Source: Chrysoperla carnea
Taxonomy: Eukaryota; Arthropoda; Insecta; Neuroptera; Chrysopidae
Reading direction: 5' to 3'
NCBI RefSeq assembly: GCF_905475395.1
Contig: NC_058342.1
Span: 7,252,001 to 7,316,000 of the forward strand
DNA length: 64,000 nucleotides
Shown: positions 12,101-26,300 of the stretch, in pieces
Position numbering within the stretch: position 1 is the stretch's first letter
Layout of the letters: every line of letters begins with the position of its first letter
Notes under the pieces: generated by a model
Told to the model about the DNA's origin: nothing
The model's database searches: none
Seen by the model: the letters and a program-made list of their open reading frames with translations, nothing else
Made by a program: the position numbers and the translations under genes

Positions 12101-14327
12101 AACTTAGTATACCTTGCATATTACATATATGCATGGTATAAAAAAATCATTCGATACAAAATAAACATAATAATAATATTTTTGTAACATCTTTGGCTAT
12201 AATAATTAAAAAAACAGTACGCATAGTTATTAATGCAATTGCATCGTCGGCTATAGTAATAAAAAACTTGTTTATTAGTACATGGTAAAATTCCATGGCA
12301 TTTAGAATCACAAATAACGATACGATCTTTGCAGTTGCATTTCTTAGTGCTGCATTTTTGTGTACAATTGCACCGCTTATACCCTCGCCCACCAAAATTT
12401 GATTCCAAAGCAACAATTTCACGCAATGATTTTTTTGTGGAACAAGTATCAGTATTTTTGATAAAATCCGTATTAAAATGTTAATAATTAAAAAATTAAT
12501 ATTCTTTTAAGATAGAAAACTGATTTCTATTATTGATAACGGATCACTTTGGTCACTACATCTGGTGGCTTGAAATCAAACTTTTAATGTGCAGTTTTCA
12601 GGAATAAATATGAGGAATAAATGGAATAATAGCCTTTCTTGTATTATATTATTAATTATCAATTGTTAGTTACATTTTTCACGAATACACTATCAAAATC
12701 AACATTTAATACAAAAACTTTTTAAAGGACAAATCATGAATTTTGGGTTTTTTCATTAGTATCATTAATTGCACTTGTTCATAGTATTCATGTCTTTGTT
12801 TTAAAAAATATTTTCATCTCTGAATAAAAATGTTCTTTCAAGAAACGCTCTTGTTGGTTTTTCTATTAACATTTTTACAGTACAAGAGAAAGAATTTAGA
12901 TATTCCCCTTTACTTAAAAAAAAAAAAATAATTTTTTTATATATTATGACAAAAAAAGTCAATAAAATAGTAGTAAGCTTCGGTAAAATGTTCAAAAACA
13001 TTTAAAGTTAGAAAGTTGTATACCTGTAGCAATACAAGCAATATGGCTGCGACATGCTTACATTTTTCACCTAAACCCGCTTTTCATGAACATAACTGTT
13101 AAATTATTTCATTTTTTGTGACTGATCCATTTGTTTCATGTAGTCGATCTTTTAAGCTAACACTTGGCAAACACAGTGCTGAGAAACTTAAAACATTACT
13201 ATTTTCATTATTTTTACCACATTATATAAAAAATCAAGCTGCAATAATTTTCTCGGTATTTCTAGAATTCTTTTTACCTGAATTTCAAAAGCTTGCTTGC
13301 ACACAATACGTAGCCATTTTTATAAGTCACGCCTTTAGGTCTCCTCGGTAACGGATAAAAACCGGGATCCTGAAGACCCAATTGGCCTATGTTGCTCATT
13401 TACGAACTCAACCTTACTTTTTACTTTTTATTAGGTGATTTTATGAACACCTGTACCAAAATTTTTTTGATAGTATCAATATTTTCAAGCGTTACAAACT
13501 TGGGATTAAACTTAATATACCTTGATATATTTCATATACATGGTATAACAATTTTTGAGTTGAACCAGCGAAATTGGTGATTGTCGACATACCCCGTGCA
13601 TTTTAACATTCACTAATATCGGACATTGACAGTAACATATATACTTTAGTACTTGGACACAAATACCAGATGGCATTCGTGATTGTATACACGACCTTCT
13701 TTTCTATCTTACACTCTTGGTCTCGAACCAAATATTTCTCGATAGACTATACTTGAATGTGATTAAAAACACACTAAAATTACATTTTTTTTAATGTTAA
13801 CTTTTTTTAAGGCTGACTTTTAATTTTCATAAATTTTTATTATTTGTAATACAAAACACCCTTATAAATTTATTATTTATTTTTAGTCTGAGAGGTTGAA
13901 ACATGAAGTTGCACTTGGAAGGTATAAACCATCTGCATTGAATGCACCACTTTCAGCGTTAGCTAGAGATAGCATATTCGAAAAAGGTTCACAGTCGATT
14001 AACGCTCATCAAGAAATGAGCCACTTGGCTGATCAACAACTCGAAACATTAGACAATCTTGTAATGCAACAACGTCGTATGCAGGTAATTAGTATTTTTT
14101 ATATCTTAGAATAGTGTACTTTAACTAAAAATTTTACGTGTAAAAATTGGTTGACGATTGATATCATGTGAAAATGTAAACGGATTTTCCACGAAGCCAA
14201 AAAATTTTACGCCAATTATTTAAATATTGTTTTTAGTTAATAATAATAATAATAATATTTTATTCGTTCTCTTTCGATGTACAATGTATACATATAGAAT
14301 TCGTCAAACAAAAAAAACAAAAAAAAC

Positions 14328-14360
<33 letters not shown>

Positions 14361-17300
14361 GTACAAAAAATAATAAAAAGATAATGCGGTGGTGGCCGAC
14401 TTTTCGTAGACTATCCCGGTATTCACCTTAAACATCGTGGAAAACCATCAAAAACTCACGAGTAGGATAGCTGACATCTGTAAAAGTAAGAATATCTAAA
14501 ATAAATAAATATGAAATTTGTTTACCTAAAACAAAAAATAATATATTAATTAAATTTCTTTTTCCGGTGATAAAAAAAATCTACCGGAAAGTGTCAAGTA
14601 TTATTAAAAAAATAAATATTGATACCGGTGTATAAAAATTTCCACGGTACATGTTATATAATAAATAAAAAATAAAAAAAAAATTGATTACCGGTGTATA
14701 AAAAATTTCCACGGTAAATGTCATTTAATTAAAAAATAAATAAATAAATTAATCAATTAATATAAAATTATCGAATTCTGGTGATTAAAGATCAACACGA
14801 AAAGTGTCAGAAATTAAAAATTATAAATACATAAACTTAAAAACTTAAAAAATTAAAAAAACATAAACTTAGACTTAATACATATATTAAGTTTAAAAAT
14901 TACTTTTTAGTCCTTCCTCCAATGAATAGAAACACTGCTGTTGCAGGTACCTACGAATTAAGTTAAAAATAATTCTAATTGCTCTTTTCTGTATTTTAAA
15001 TATTTTTGAGGCATTTACTGAAGCACCCAATATCACTATGCCATATGTCATAATTGAAGCAAAATTTGCTTAGTAAACTGACAGTAGTGTCTTTTGTTCA
15101 ACTCTTGATCTTAACGCTCTTAATTGAAAGCACACTCTGCTCAATCTTACACATAAGGTGTCAATATGAGATTTCCAATTCATTCCTGAATCTATTTCAA
15201 CTCCTAGAAATGTCGTTTTACTTACAAATAGATTATGCGTAAAGGTGACTCCACCACCAAAAAACACAATTGCTATTTTGTTACGATTTAGAAGCAAATC
15301 GTTTTCATGGCACCAGCTGTCCATTAATTCCAGTACATTGTTAATGACTTTCATAAGCTCATCGGTATCTTTATGTGAAACAACGATGGTCGTATTATCG
15401 GCAAAGAGTGCAACTTTACAAAATAATTTACTAAATGAATTTGGCAAGTCATTAATAAATAGGAGAAACAGCAATGGCCCAAGAATAGACCCTTGTGGGA
15501 CTCCAGACCCGATTGCACCCCAACTTGACTTGAAAGTATTTCCGTCTAAGTTTAATTCAACAAATTGAGCTCTATTAGATAAATATGACTCTATAAGTTT
15601 ATAACATTGGCTACGAATACCATATGCATAAATTTTGGAGAGGAGTAAATTATGATTCACGCGATCGAAGGCTTTAGAAAGATAAAAAAATAAAGAGGCT
15701 ACTTTAAAACCTTCATTAATTTTCGTGAGAATATGATCCGTGACGGCAAAAATTGCATTTGTAGTTGTGTTTTCTCGATATCCAAATTGATCGGGTGTCA
15801 ATATGTTGAACCGAGTTAGAAAATTTGAAATTTTATTAAATATAACTCTCTCTAGAACTTTGCTAAAGATAGGTAAACATGATATCGGACGAAAATTACT
15901 GACATCCATGTTATTGGGTTTCTTTTGAAGGGGTACTATTCGTGCTAATTTGCCACGATCAGGAAAGATTCCTTCCCTCAACATACAATTAACAATTTCG
16001 ACTAAAGGAGCCAATAAGGTTCTTGAAACCGATTTTAAAACATTACTGGAAATGCCTAAGTAGTCCATGTCTTTGTGTGAGTCTTTGCATTTCATACTTC
16101 CAATAATTTGTTCTATGTCACGGGAATCGATTTTATCAATAAAAATAGTTTTTTCAAAATTTTTTATTTCAATTATGTTTTGGGCGTTATTATCTTGACC
16201 AATAACAGAGCCCAAATTAATAAAACACTCATTTAAAGTGTCGACCATGGACATAGGGTCGCATATTTCAATATTATTTATACTTATGTGTTTAATGCCC
16301 CTAGATATGTTTGAAGTTTCATTTTTTATAATGTTCCATACAACTTTGGAAGTAAAGTAAATTTTCTTGGCCATTGTAATAACTTTCTTGTATATTTTTT
16401 TGTACTTTTTGACATAATGTAAGAAATTTTTATTTTTTGCCGTTTTTTTCCGAATATTGAGTACTTTCAAGTTTTGGGACGATTTTATGATACCAGGGGT
16501 GATCCATTCAGGTCTGGAATAATTATAAATTCTAACATTTGAGGAAGGACATGTCAAATCATAGTAGTACACGAAGGTATTTCAAAAACTATTAAATTTA
16601 TTATTAATATATTTACTCTCAAAGACTAGCTCCCATTTTTCCGTCTCCAAATGCCGGTTGAGTTTAACAAGATTTTGCTCAGTTATATGACGCTTTTGAA
16701 TTATTTTACATTTCTTAGATTGTGGTTTCAAAGCACTAAATTGCAGAACAATGGCGCCATGATCGGAAAATGCTCAGTCTTCCACACAAGCACAGAAGTT
16801 AGTAATTCTTGTTGGCTTGTAGTAATTCTTGTTGGCTTATCAGTAATTGCCAATTTACTGTCAAAAGTTGTAAACAAATTAACTAATGTCTTAAACCTTC
16901 TCATCCTGAATATCTAGTTGATTTATATTAAAATCACCACAAACCACAAAGTGTTTTTTTCACTTTTAATAATATTAAGACATTGTTCCAATCTACTAAA
17001 AACGTTTCAATATTACCACTAGGTGGTCTATAAATACAAACTAGTACAATTGACTTATCGTCAATAAAAGCTTCGATAGCTGCGCATTCAAAAACTTTTT
17101 CAATGCTTAAATTATTCAGATTCTCTTTTACTTTTATTTTTCCAACAAAGTTGTTCGAAGTTAAAATTAAACACCCACCATTCTTAAAATCCTTTCTACA
17201 AAAGTATGATATGGGAACATAATTCTTAATCTGATAAAAACTCAATTCATCCTCATTTAGCCAGTGTTCTGTTAAGCAGACAAAACTGGGTTGTATAGTG

Positions 17301-20300
17301 AACTTATTCGCAACAAATTCCTCTAAGTGAAGATGATTGGCTCTCAAACTACGAATATTTATTTACGTGCAAAATAGATCTTGATAGCAAGTTGGGATTT
17401 TACTACTTGAGAACTTTTAGAAGCTTGTCTAGTAAGTTTTTTAATTTATTCGTTTTTATTCTTTTAGAAATCGGAACAGTTTTTGTACAACCAGTTGTCG
17501 AAGGAAACTGGGGTATATTTTTGTCAGGAATTTTTTTTAACGGCATTTGCTACCGTGTACCACTATAGTTAATATCTTTACCATTTTTGTGGAAGTTAGT
17601 ATTTAAAATCAAAAGTTTGTTAGTGTATAAAGTTAAAGTATCGGTGCATCTAAATAATTCATTTTCCATAAACTGATTAATATTGAAAATCATATCATTG
17701 AATTCGTATATGCCTTTTCTAAAAGGCAGTGTGGACAGAATAAGATTTGTATTTTTCGTGATATTCAATAGTTCAAGTAAATTTTTTTTCAAGTATTTAA
17801 TAACAATGTCGTTTTCATTGTTTGACACAACACATGATATGAGCTAAGCATAACAATTATGTGATCCGATTTCGTAAAACTATTTACTTGTTCTTTTACG
17901 GCTTTAATAATATTTTCATGAGTATCATGACTTTTAATTAAAGCGGAAACCGAAAAGTTGTGAGGCAACAATTCTCTCAAACAAATAGACATTTGTTTAC
18001 CAATTTGGTCAGATACAATTAATACACGAGGGGTAATTCGAGGGGTAACATTAGTACTTGAATTAGAGACTCCATTCGTCATATTTGAAGATGATAACCC
18101 ACTACTTACGCTGGCAAACTTACTTTTTTTTGTTCTTTTCAAATATATTTTCGATTTTTTAATTAATTTTATTTTGTTATTTTTTTGTTCTATATTATGA
18201 ATATTGACTGAGCTAGAGCCACTTTCATTATTATCAACCTGGTAAGATACTTCTGGTGGTTGCGTTTCAACATTTTTCGAATGAATGCTGTCGTTAGAAA
18301 CATCAAACTGAGGGCACACGTCAATTACATTGTTTACTATATTTATTTCAGTTTGCATGAATGAGTCTACCATTTCCAATTCCCTGATCTCAGATTGCGT
18401 AGCAGCACAAATTCTCTGAATTTCCTCCGTTTGGGAACCTACACTACTTACAGTTACTTTACTATTTAAATACAAATCAAGTTTTTTATCTAAAAATTCA
18501 ATAGTTGAATTTTTCTCTTTTATTATGGCTTCTAAGTCCATTATTTTCTGTTCACACTCTTTATTAGAATTTTGCACCTGAACTAATTTATTTCGAAGAT
18601 CTATTACAACTTCGTCATGTTTTATTAATCTACCATCTGCATCGTCTTCAACAATAATAGTACTATAACTAATGTTTAATTTATTATCTGGAGCCGACTG
18701 TGTGGAGGATTTAATGGCACTTCTTGTCTGTCGTAAAATCGGAAAAGTACATTTCTTCATTCTGTTTAATTTCTAAAATATAAAAACAGAAAATTTATAA
18801 ATAAACATATTAAAATAAAGTTTATTGAAATTAAAACTAAGTACTTATCTTGAATAAAAACATGTGGTTGACTACGTAACACGACAAACAAACAGTGCTT
18901 ATTAATGACAAGTTTATTTATTAAATATTAATAATGGCAGTATTAATAAAAAATATTAAATATTATTTTTTTTAAAGTTGAATTTAAGTATACTAATATC
19001 ATATAATCAATAATTGTTCCAATAAAAAAAAAAAAAAGTGATATATTTTACGAAGTACTTCAAAATGTTGATTTTTCTAATAAATAGCCACCAAAAATTT
19101 ATTTGTGATAAATACACACGCTTTCTTTCCAAAAACTTAAATTCAATTTTTAACCTTTTTTAAACTTTCAAAAACGCGGGCATCCAATTTGATGATGTAA
19201 TATGGGTATCACTATACGAAATAACACAAATAAGTTTGACAAATATTTTCATAGACATTTGATTATAATAAATATAAATACTTATTATCTATGTATATAT
19301 TATACCCAGCTATCTACACTGAACTAACTGATGGTCTATGACTCATACCGTTATGACATCACAGCAGGGCTTACCCGCGTTTTAAGTCACGTGATATACA
19401 GTTTAAAAATTACGATTTTTAATTTTAATATTAAGTTAAATATGCTTTTATGACTCGAAATCAGAATATTTAAGTATATTTTTACATAAATTTTAACTTC
19501 AAATTTCATGATTTATTTTTGACTAACGATAATACTCTATTGTTTATATGTGAGCACTCATAGTCCTACGTGCGTGCGTTCGTATAAATACAATAAAATG
19601 TCACACATACGAACGCATAGAGTGTTATGTCCGACCGAAGGCCGCAATTTCGCGACACCGAAACTCTGTCCTCGTGAATTATCGAGTGTCGTTTGGCTAG
19701 TTCGTGTCTGCTGAGTTTTCCGGCCAATCCGATGTAATTTTGTTGTGATTTTATGTGTTGTTTGGTGTATGCGTTCTTGAATTTGGTTTTATTAAATTTA
19801 ACCACCCAAACATTGAAACAACTACCTGTCGCTACGATTTAATAGTGTATGATCTTCAGATACTTGTTTGTTGATTTTAACTGTGAGAAAACACAGTATG
19901 TAAAAAATATTCATTTAATTCCAACTCAATTATTGTTATACCATGTACATATGAAATATTCATAGTATATTAAGTTTAGTCCCAAGTTTGTAACGCTTAA
20001 AAATAATGATGCTAGGAAAAAAATTTTGTCATAGGTGTTCATAAAATCACCTAATTAGTCCATTTCCGGTTGTCCGTCCGTCCGACCGTCTGTGGACACG
20101 ATAACTCAAAAACGAAAAAAGATATCAAGCTGAAGTTTTTACAGCGTACTCACAGACGTAAAAAGTGAGGTCAAGTTCGTAAATGAGCATCATATGTCAA
20201 TTGGGTCTTGGGTCCGTAGGACCCATCTTGTAAACCGTTAGAGATAGAACAAAAGTTAAAATGTAAAAAATGTTCCTTATCAAAAATTAAACAACTTTTG

Positions 20301-23300
20301 TTTGAAACATTTTTTCTTAAACATCACTGTTTACCCGTGAGGGCGCCAATTAAGCGGAAATTTTATGATATGTACTATACTTGATTATCAGTTATGTATG
20401 TGTCACATGTTTGTATGTGTAATGTGATAAAGAAATCAACACTGACTATACATGGTATTTCAACAATTAACTCAGTCAATTGTTTGTTTTCATTTGTTTT
20501 TTATTTGATTTAACAGGTATTAACTGTCTGTATAAGTGTAAAAAATAAGGCTTTCAGTAAACAAGCAATTTTTATATGTATAAAAAAGTTTCAGTTTCGA
20601 TTTTGGCTGAAACTGTGACAGATACCGAAGGTTCGGTTTCGGTAGAAATTCCAGTTTCGGTCGGACACTAATTGTCTTCTTACAACGCAGAAAATTACGA
20701 CATTTACCGAAGTAGCTTCGTTTCTTATTCATTTAAATACACCTACACTACAAGTTTAAATTATCAGTTGATCTCCTTAATTCATATAACGATCAGTGAC
20801 TTACGCACATAAAGCACTATTACTTCTTCGTCTTATTGTTTTTATACTAAGCCGAGTCGCCATTATTGATTGTTTTGGTTTGCTGAAAAATACTTTGGTA
20901 AATGTCGTAATTTGCCGTGTTTTAAGAAGACAATGTCTTTCTATGCGTTCGTATGTGTGGAATTTTATTGTATTTATACGAACGCACACATGTAGGACTA
21001 TGAGTGCTCACATATAAACAATTAGGCAAGATTAGTCTTTTCTTTTCCGAAGCCTGGAAGCACTCAGTAACGCTAGTGCAGCGCAATACGAAGTTACTTA
21101 AAATTCAATGAACGAGCTGGCATAATCTGTATGTCGTTCAGAATTATAGATGTTACTCATTAAGTTTTTACCCGTTAAATTATTGATGGTACTCGTAGAT
21201 AAATAATATTAGATATCAGAACTTAGATATCATAACAAGATTATACATATTTGTCTCAATTATGTAAGGTACGCAGTGTCTTTCTGTCAGTATATAATGA
21301 ACGCCACTGTATCTCAAAGGTGGTGTGGAAACGTGTGCAAATTATGACAATTACAATTCTTCCAACTGTTTGAATCGTTATATCTTAGAAACGGTGGATC
21401 TTAGGAAAAAAAAGTATTGAGACATTTTTTATATTTAATTATCTGATCTACAACTTTCATCTGAGCTAATTTTATAATAAAACTTACCGTATTGATGAAA
21501 ATCGCAAAAAATCCGTAATTGTGACCTTTTACCCGGCGTAAAATTTTTTCCACGTTTCGGATCGATGAATACTTTTTATTTATGATGGTGATTTGAACGA
21601 TCCTACCAAAATTCAGACGAATGCGAATTTTTGTACCTATGGATGTTTAAATTGACCGGATAATTAATTGTTTATAAGTTTTGCAATTTTTATGTGCTGA
21701 AAAACGCTTCTGGCACATTTTTCTAGTCATTATTCCAAATTTAACTAGCTATCACACGTATTTTTATTATCAGTATTTCTATAAATCATTAATTTGAACT
21801 TGTCGACTATACTCTGCATGCCATCTTTTGTGATATACACGAAGTCTCTAAAAGTTCTGTACATCGTTCTACCACGTTTAATTCAGTTGAAAGTAGGTTG
21901 ATTTAGCTACTCTTACCTTCAAAACTTACGCTTCAGCGCTTTACGGCCTTAAAGCTGTAATTTAGAATATTTTGTCGAAATACGTATTTATATGTTACAG
22001 GAAAAGTTGATCCTTCAGTAAGAGTTGACTCTTCCTAAGTAAAGTCCATTGTCACTGGTAATTTCAGTAAAAGATTATTAAAACCAAAAAGTGTTGAATT
22101 TTGATCAACATATACTAGTCAGATCTAGGTAAAGTGTACTCTCACTGTCTCGATATAGTAAAAGTTAACTTTTTGCAACGAAACGGTCTACCAGCAAAAC
22201 AAATAAGGAAGGCAAAACCTCTATTAAGTGTATACTCTATGTAAAAAAAAATGCTCGGTTTAAAACATTCTAAGTGTTACTATTATAACATAACATATGA
22301 TGAGTACGCTTAGAATGTTTTAACTGTGGCAGTTTTTTTGGAATTAAGTATACATAGAAAGGTTAAAAAAAACTAATTAATAATAAAAAATTACTATATA
22401 ATTAGAAAATGGGTGATGTTATACGGACACTATCGTGTATTTAGCGTGAAGAGAATTTTATGTAAATTTTTTGAGCTTTTATCAGATTTGCTGAGAATCA
22501 AAATGAACGAACGTAATCACAGGGTTAACAAAAAAGTAAAAAATCCGTCGACTCACGCTAGCTCGACCCTATTAAAGTTATGGCCCACCCGTAGATCAGT
22601 GAATGAACACAATCACAGGAAAAAACTATTAATTTTTCCACAAAAAATTTAAGAGATATTTTTTCACGCTTATTATCTATTTAAAATTATCTTAACGTGA
22701 GATTCACGCAAAACACACGATAGCGCCGTATATCCTTACAGTAATGAATAAACTAAAAGAAATGTACGAAACCTCTAAATTTTGACCTAACGCAGCGATT
22801 TTAAAGAAAATTTGGGGTTAAGAATCCCAAATAGAGGGATGAATTCTAAGCAAAAAGTGATATACAAGCATATTTCGAAAAATCAATTTTATCAGGTCAA
22901 CCTTTCCAGGTTATTGGCGAGTAAAATTCGCTCTTTTTCGTTGAAAAAAACACGTTTGCCATCAGTTTTTTTTTTTCAAATAACTAGAGAAATTGACATC
23001 TTACGAAAAAAAACTTTGTACAAAGTGGCAAGCATTAATTTTAGCTCCCATGGTAAAATAATCAATTTTTGTACTGAATAAAATATAAAATAAGGGTACG
23101 AGCAACTTACTTTTCACTATAAATCCGTTAATTTTCTTGTAAATGACTTGAAACTTTTCATTTTCAAGGTTTTTTGTACTAATTTAAAAGGTGTATGATA
23201 TGTTTCTCCAAAAACGTCAAATTTTCCAGTAAATACTCCAATATTTGTTGCCGGTGAAAAGGCAGTTGTCTTCAACTTATAACATATATCGCCCCAAAAA

Positions 23301-26300
23301 GAATAAAATAGTACACTAATCTTTTCCTCTTTTTATAAGCTAAATTTTCTGTAAAGAGCTTTTTTTTGACAAATGTGATTTATTCAATGAAACACGGCGT
23401 ATTTCAATTGCCAATAACTTGGAAAAAATTTACTTTACGAAATTTGCTTGAATAATACTTTTTGCTTAGATTCATTTTTAACATAAATTATTGCACCTCC
23501 TAGAAGCAATGGTTACCACCGCTTGGGCAAAAGCACCACTCGGCATCATATAGCTTTTGTTTCTTGGGGTCTTATCTACTTTGCGTAAAATTTTTCAGTC
23601 AATCGCAGTTATAGGAAAGAATTTAGAGAATTAATTCTCGTATATTGTACTAATAATTATTATACTTAAACTAAATCAATTTATTTTCATCAATGAATAC
23701 TAAACCACTGAAGGCATAGTTAATTCTGCCTAGAAAAAGTGTGTTTATTCATTTTTTCAACCAATGTTGTTACTGATGTTTTTATTAAGATTTTACTCTG
23801 GCTAGAAAGAGTCAACTCTTACCAACAATCGACTTTTCCTGTAACATATGTAATACAAAGATTGATTTAGGAAATTGGGGAAAAATCGAAATATCCTACA
23901 GTTCTCATTTATTATCTATGATAATATTTATTTGAAAACCTGTTGTGGATCAGGGGTTGGACGAGCGGATATCTTTTTGGAAGCGTATAATATTTAAAGT
24001 TCACTCACTATTGTACAAGTTTTCTTTATTTGATGAATTATTTACAATGAAATTGTGTTAGAAGTATTTGAAAACCGAAAATGAATTAACTAATTAATTT
24101 GTTTTACTAGTAGAACCGAAAAACGAATGGTTCTACAATGAATGTTGCTAACGAATTTTACTAATAGATCCGCAAAACGAATGGATCTCTTACAAATGCA
24201 ACTAACGAATTCCCCAAGCGTCAGAAAACTTTGACTTATATACGCGACTGAGGGGAAGCAATATTTAAATCGCGTCTGTGGACAATCATCCTCGTGTATT
24301 CAAATTTGACCATGAATTCAAGTGACACGTGTAAATGCCACAAGTTTTAAGACTAGAAAGCTGAATCTGTAAATTTATATAAAAATATTGTGTGTTTTAC
24401 GTAAAACTGCAATTTATACAAAATACACGAGAACATCATACTGATTTATAAACTACTACAGAGCGATTTACTACCGAGTGATAATACGAATGTCATGGGA
24501 CCATAACAAACCGATATTTTTAAAATTTGGTATGGTGATTATGGTTTATGGTGACAGTGCTTTATCTATTCTATTATATGATGAATTTTTATTTTTCTCA
24601 GATATGGTTTATGATTATTGCATACCGTGTCTCAAGTTTTACTCTATAATCGCTTAGTATGATTGTCTCGAATTTTAACAATTTAGAAAATCATTTTAAT
24701 TATTTATTGTTATTTTGTTATTACATAGATTCGTATGGCAAATATACTTAAAGAAGCAGAAGAAAAACACCAAAGAGTTATTCACGAATTGGAAGATGAA
24801 AAACGAAAGCATGAACATGACACAGCTCAAGGTGACGATATCACATATGGTCTAGAAATGGAACGTACACGATTGAAACAGGAATTAGAATTAGAGAAAC
24901 AAGCTAAAAAACGTAATGAAAAAGATCAAAAGAAATTTCAAGAATCTGTCGATGATGAACGATCAAGACAAAAACAAATTGTTCTTTTATTATTAGCAGA
25001 ACGTAAAAAAATTATTATTAGATATATTGAGGAACGAAAGCGAAGTGAAGATTTAGCACAGATTCTATCGGAGGAAAAAGCTAGAATTGATGCAATGGCT
25101 GAAGGATTAGAGGAAGAAAGTAAAAAATCATTACGAAGTGAAGCGGAACTAGAAAAACATCTTCAACTTTGTGAAAAAGAAAAATCATCGTTACGTGCAA
25201 AAATAACAGCGGATGAGCAAAAGTATGTAGATTTTTATTTTATTTTATTTTTCCTAAATGTAAAAATTTACTTCCAATATTTTGAATCGATAATAGTATT
25301 GATATACGATTTTTTGCGAAGCAGCGTAACTTATAGATGTGCTAAATTTGAATATATCGAACTTTTCGATATATTTTATTTAGTTTTTTCTATTTTTATT
25401 ATATTTAATTGTGCTACTCAGGGATGTTATTTTTTCTCACAAAACAACTCAGGCAATTACGAAATTGCTCCAAGAAAAAAATAATTTTTTAATTTTCCAA
25501 TATTATTTTTCCGAAAAGTCAAAGACAACCTATATTTTAATCTATTCTAAAGACACTATATCACGGGTTTGCAGGTTTTAACCCTGTGATTACATTCATT
25601 CACTGAACCTCAGAAAATCTGTGAAAAGCTCAAAAAATCTAGAAAATATTTTGTTCACATTAATAATCTACTCGAAATTATGTTATGAGAGACTCACGCT
25701 AAGCACACGATAGCGTCCGTGTAAATTTGTTAAAACCACTCGAAAGCTGTTTATTTTTCTTGATAATAAAAAATTCTCATACGAGCTTTTTTGACCAAGA
25801 TATTCACTTTGCAAGCAAAATTGACATAATGACATTTAAAATCCTGTATCGTCTGATCATCGCACTGAAATTTTTCTCATATCATTTGAAAACTTAAACT
25901 GCCCTCTTTTTAGTTCTGGGATAAGGTTTTTTCCATATTTTAGGGGTTTTTTCATCTAGCAGCTATTTTAAAAAAAGGTAGTATCTAAAATTTCATCATG
26001 TTCGTTAGAAAACTTTCTTGTTTTGGAATCTATTACTCAAAAATTTTTATCACCCCTTGTCGCTTTGCTCTAAGGGTTGAAAGGATAAGAAATGTTAAGG
26101 CATTCACAGATTTTAATAACTATTTTACAATAAACCTATTATGATCGCCACGCTAAAGTTTTAGACTTAAACTTTTGTTCTATCTCTAACGGATGTTCTA
26201 TTACAAGATGGATATTTTTTTCATTTGATGAATGAGCAAAAAATGCATCATTTTGAAAGTGGCAAACCTCAATCAATTTTGAAGCTAGAAAGCTCTAAAG

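Larger units (their letters stand above)
14241..18890 (-). mobile_element. CR1-like non-LTR retrotransposon, decayed, antisense in intron 3
   Basis: Read on the - strand the order is a 5' UTR (about 18890-18761), ORF1 (18760-17406), ORF2 with endonuclease and reverse transcriptase (about 17380-14880), a 3' UTR containing tandem repeats, and an (ATT)n tail at 14256-14241. Two-ORF layout, an SGNH-like ORF1, an APE-type endonuclease and a microsatellite tail rather than poly(A) fit the CR1/jockey group, with CR1 most likely. Frameshifts, an in-frame stop and two substituted catalytic residues mean it cannot move by itself. No target duplication was found, so the 5' end is approximate. The A-rich run at 14309-14356 belongs to the 3' UTR in this reading. 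Confidence 0.8.
19539..21022. repeat. Foldback element with about 100 bp ends, containing a GTCCGT repeat and a nested hairpin
   Basis: The left end 'attgtttatatgtgagcact' (from 19539) is matched inverted by 'agtgctcacatataaacaat' ending at 21022. The arms continue through 'gcgttcgtataaatacaata' to 'tccgaccgaa' (19630-19639), paired with 'ttcggtcgga' (20656-20665). The right arm is split by the nested hairpin at 20671-20934. The loop holds a GTCCGT repeat at 19938-20458. No transposase frame was seen. Confidence 0.7.
21993..23846. mobile_element. 1.85 kb non-autonomous DNA transposon with TA target duplication
   Basis: The ends TGTTACAGGAAAAGTTGATC and GATTGTTGGTAAGAG...ACTTTTCCTGTAACA are inverted copies over about 50 bp, flanked by TA at 21991-21992 and 23847-23848. 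On either side, the DNA is the two halves of one Penelope-type terminal sequence ('gtcgaaatacgtattta' | 'gatttaggaaattgggg'). That shows insertion into an older repeat and confirms the ends. Motifs like 'gtaaaagttgac' recur near the left end. The interior frames (22413-22652, 22812-23081) resemble no transposase. Confidence 0.8.

Noticed and set aside
17045..17345. Host AP endonuclease gene
   Set aside because: The APE-type motifs are contiguous with the CR1-like reverse transcriptase on the same strand and are frameshifted, as expected for a retroelement endonuclease.
25223..25484. Alternative C-terminus of the CTTNBP2-like protein by reading into intron 4
   Set aside because: The extension is hydrophobic and AT-driven, while splicing to 27206 restores the conserved coiled coil and the proline motif downstream.
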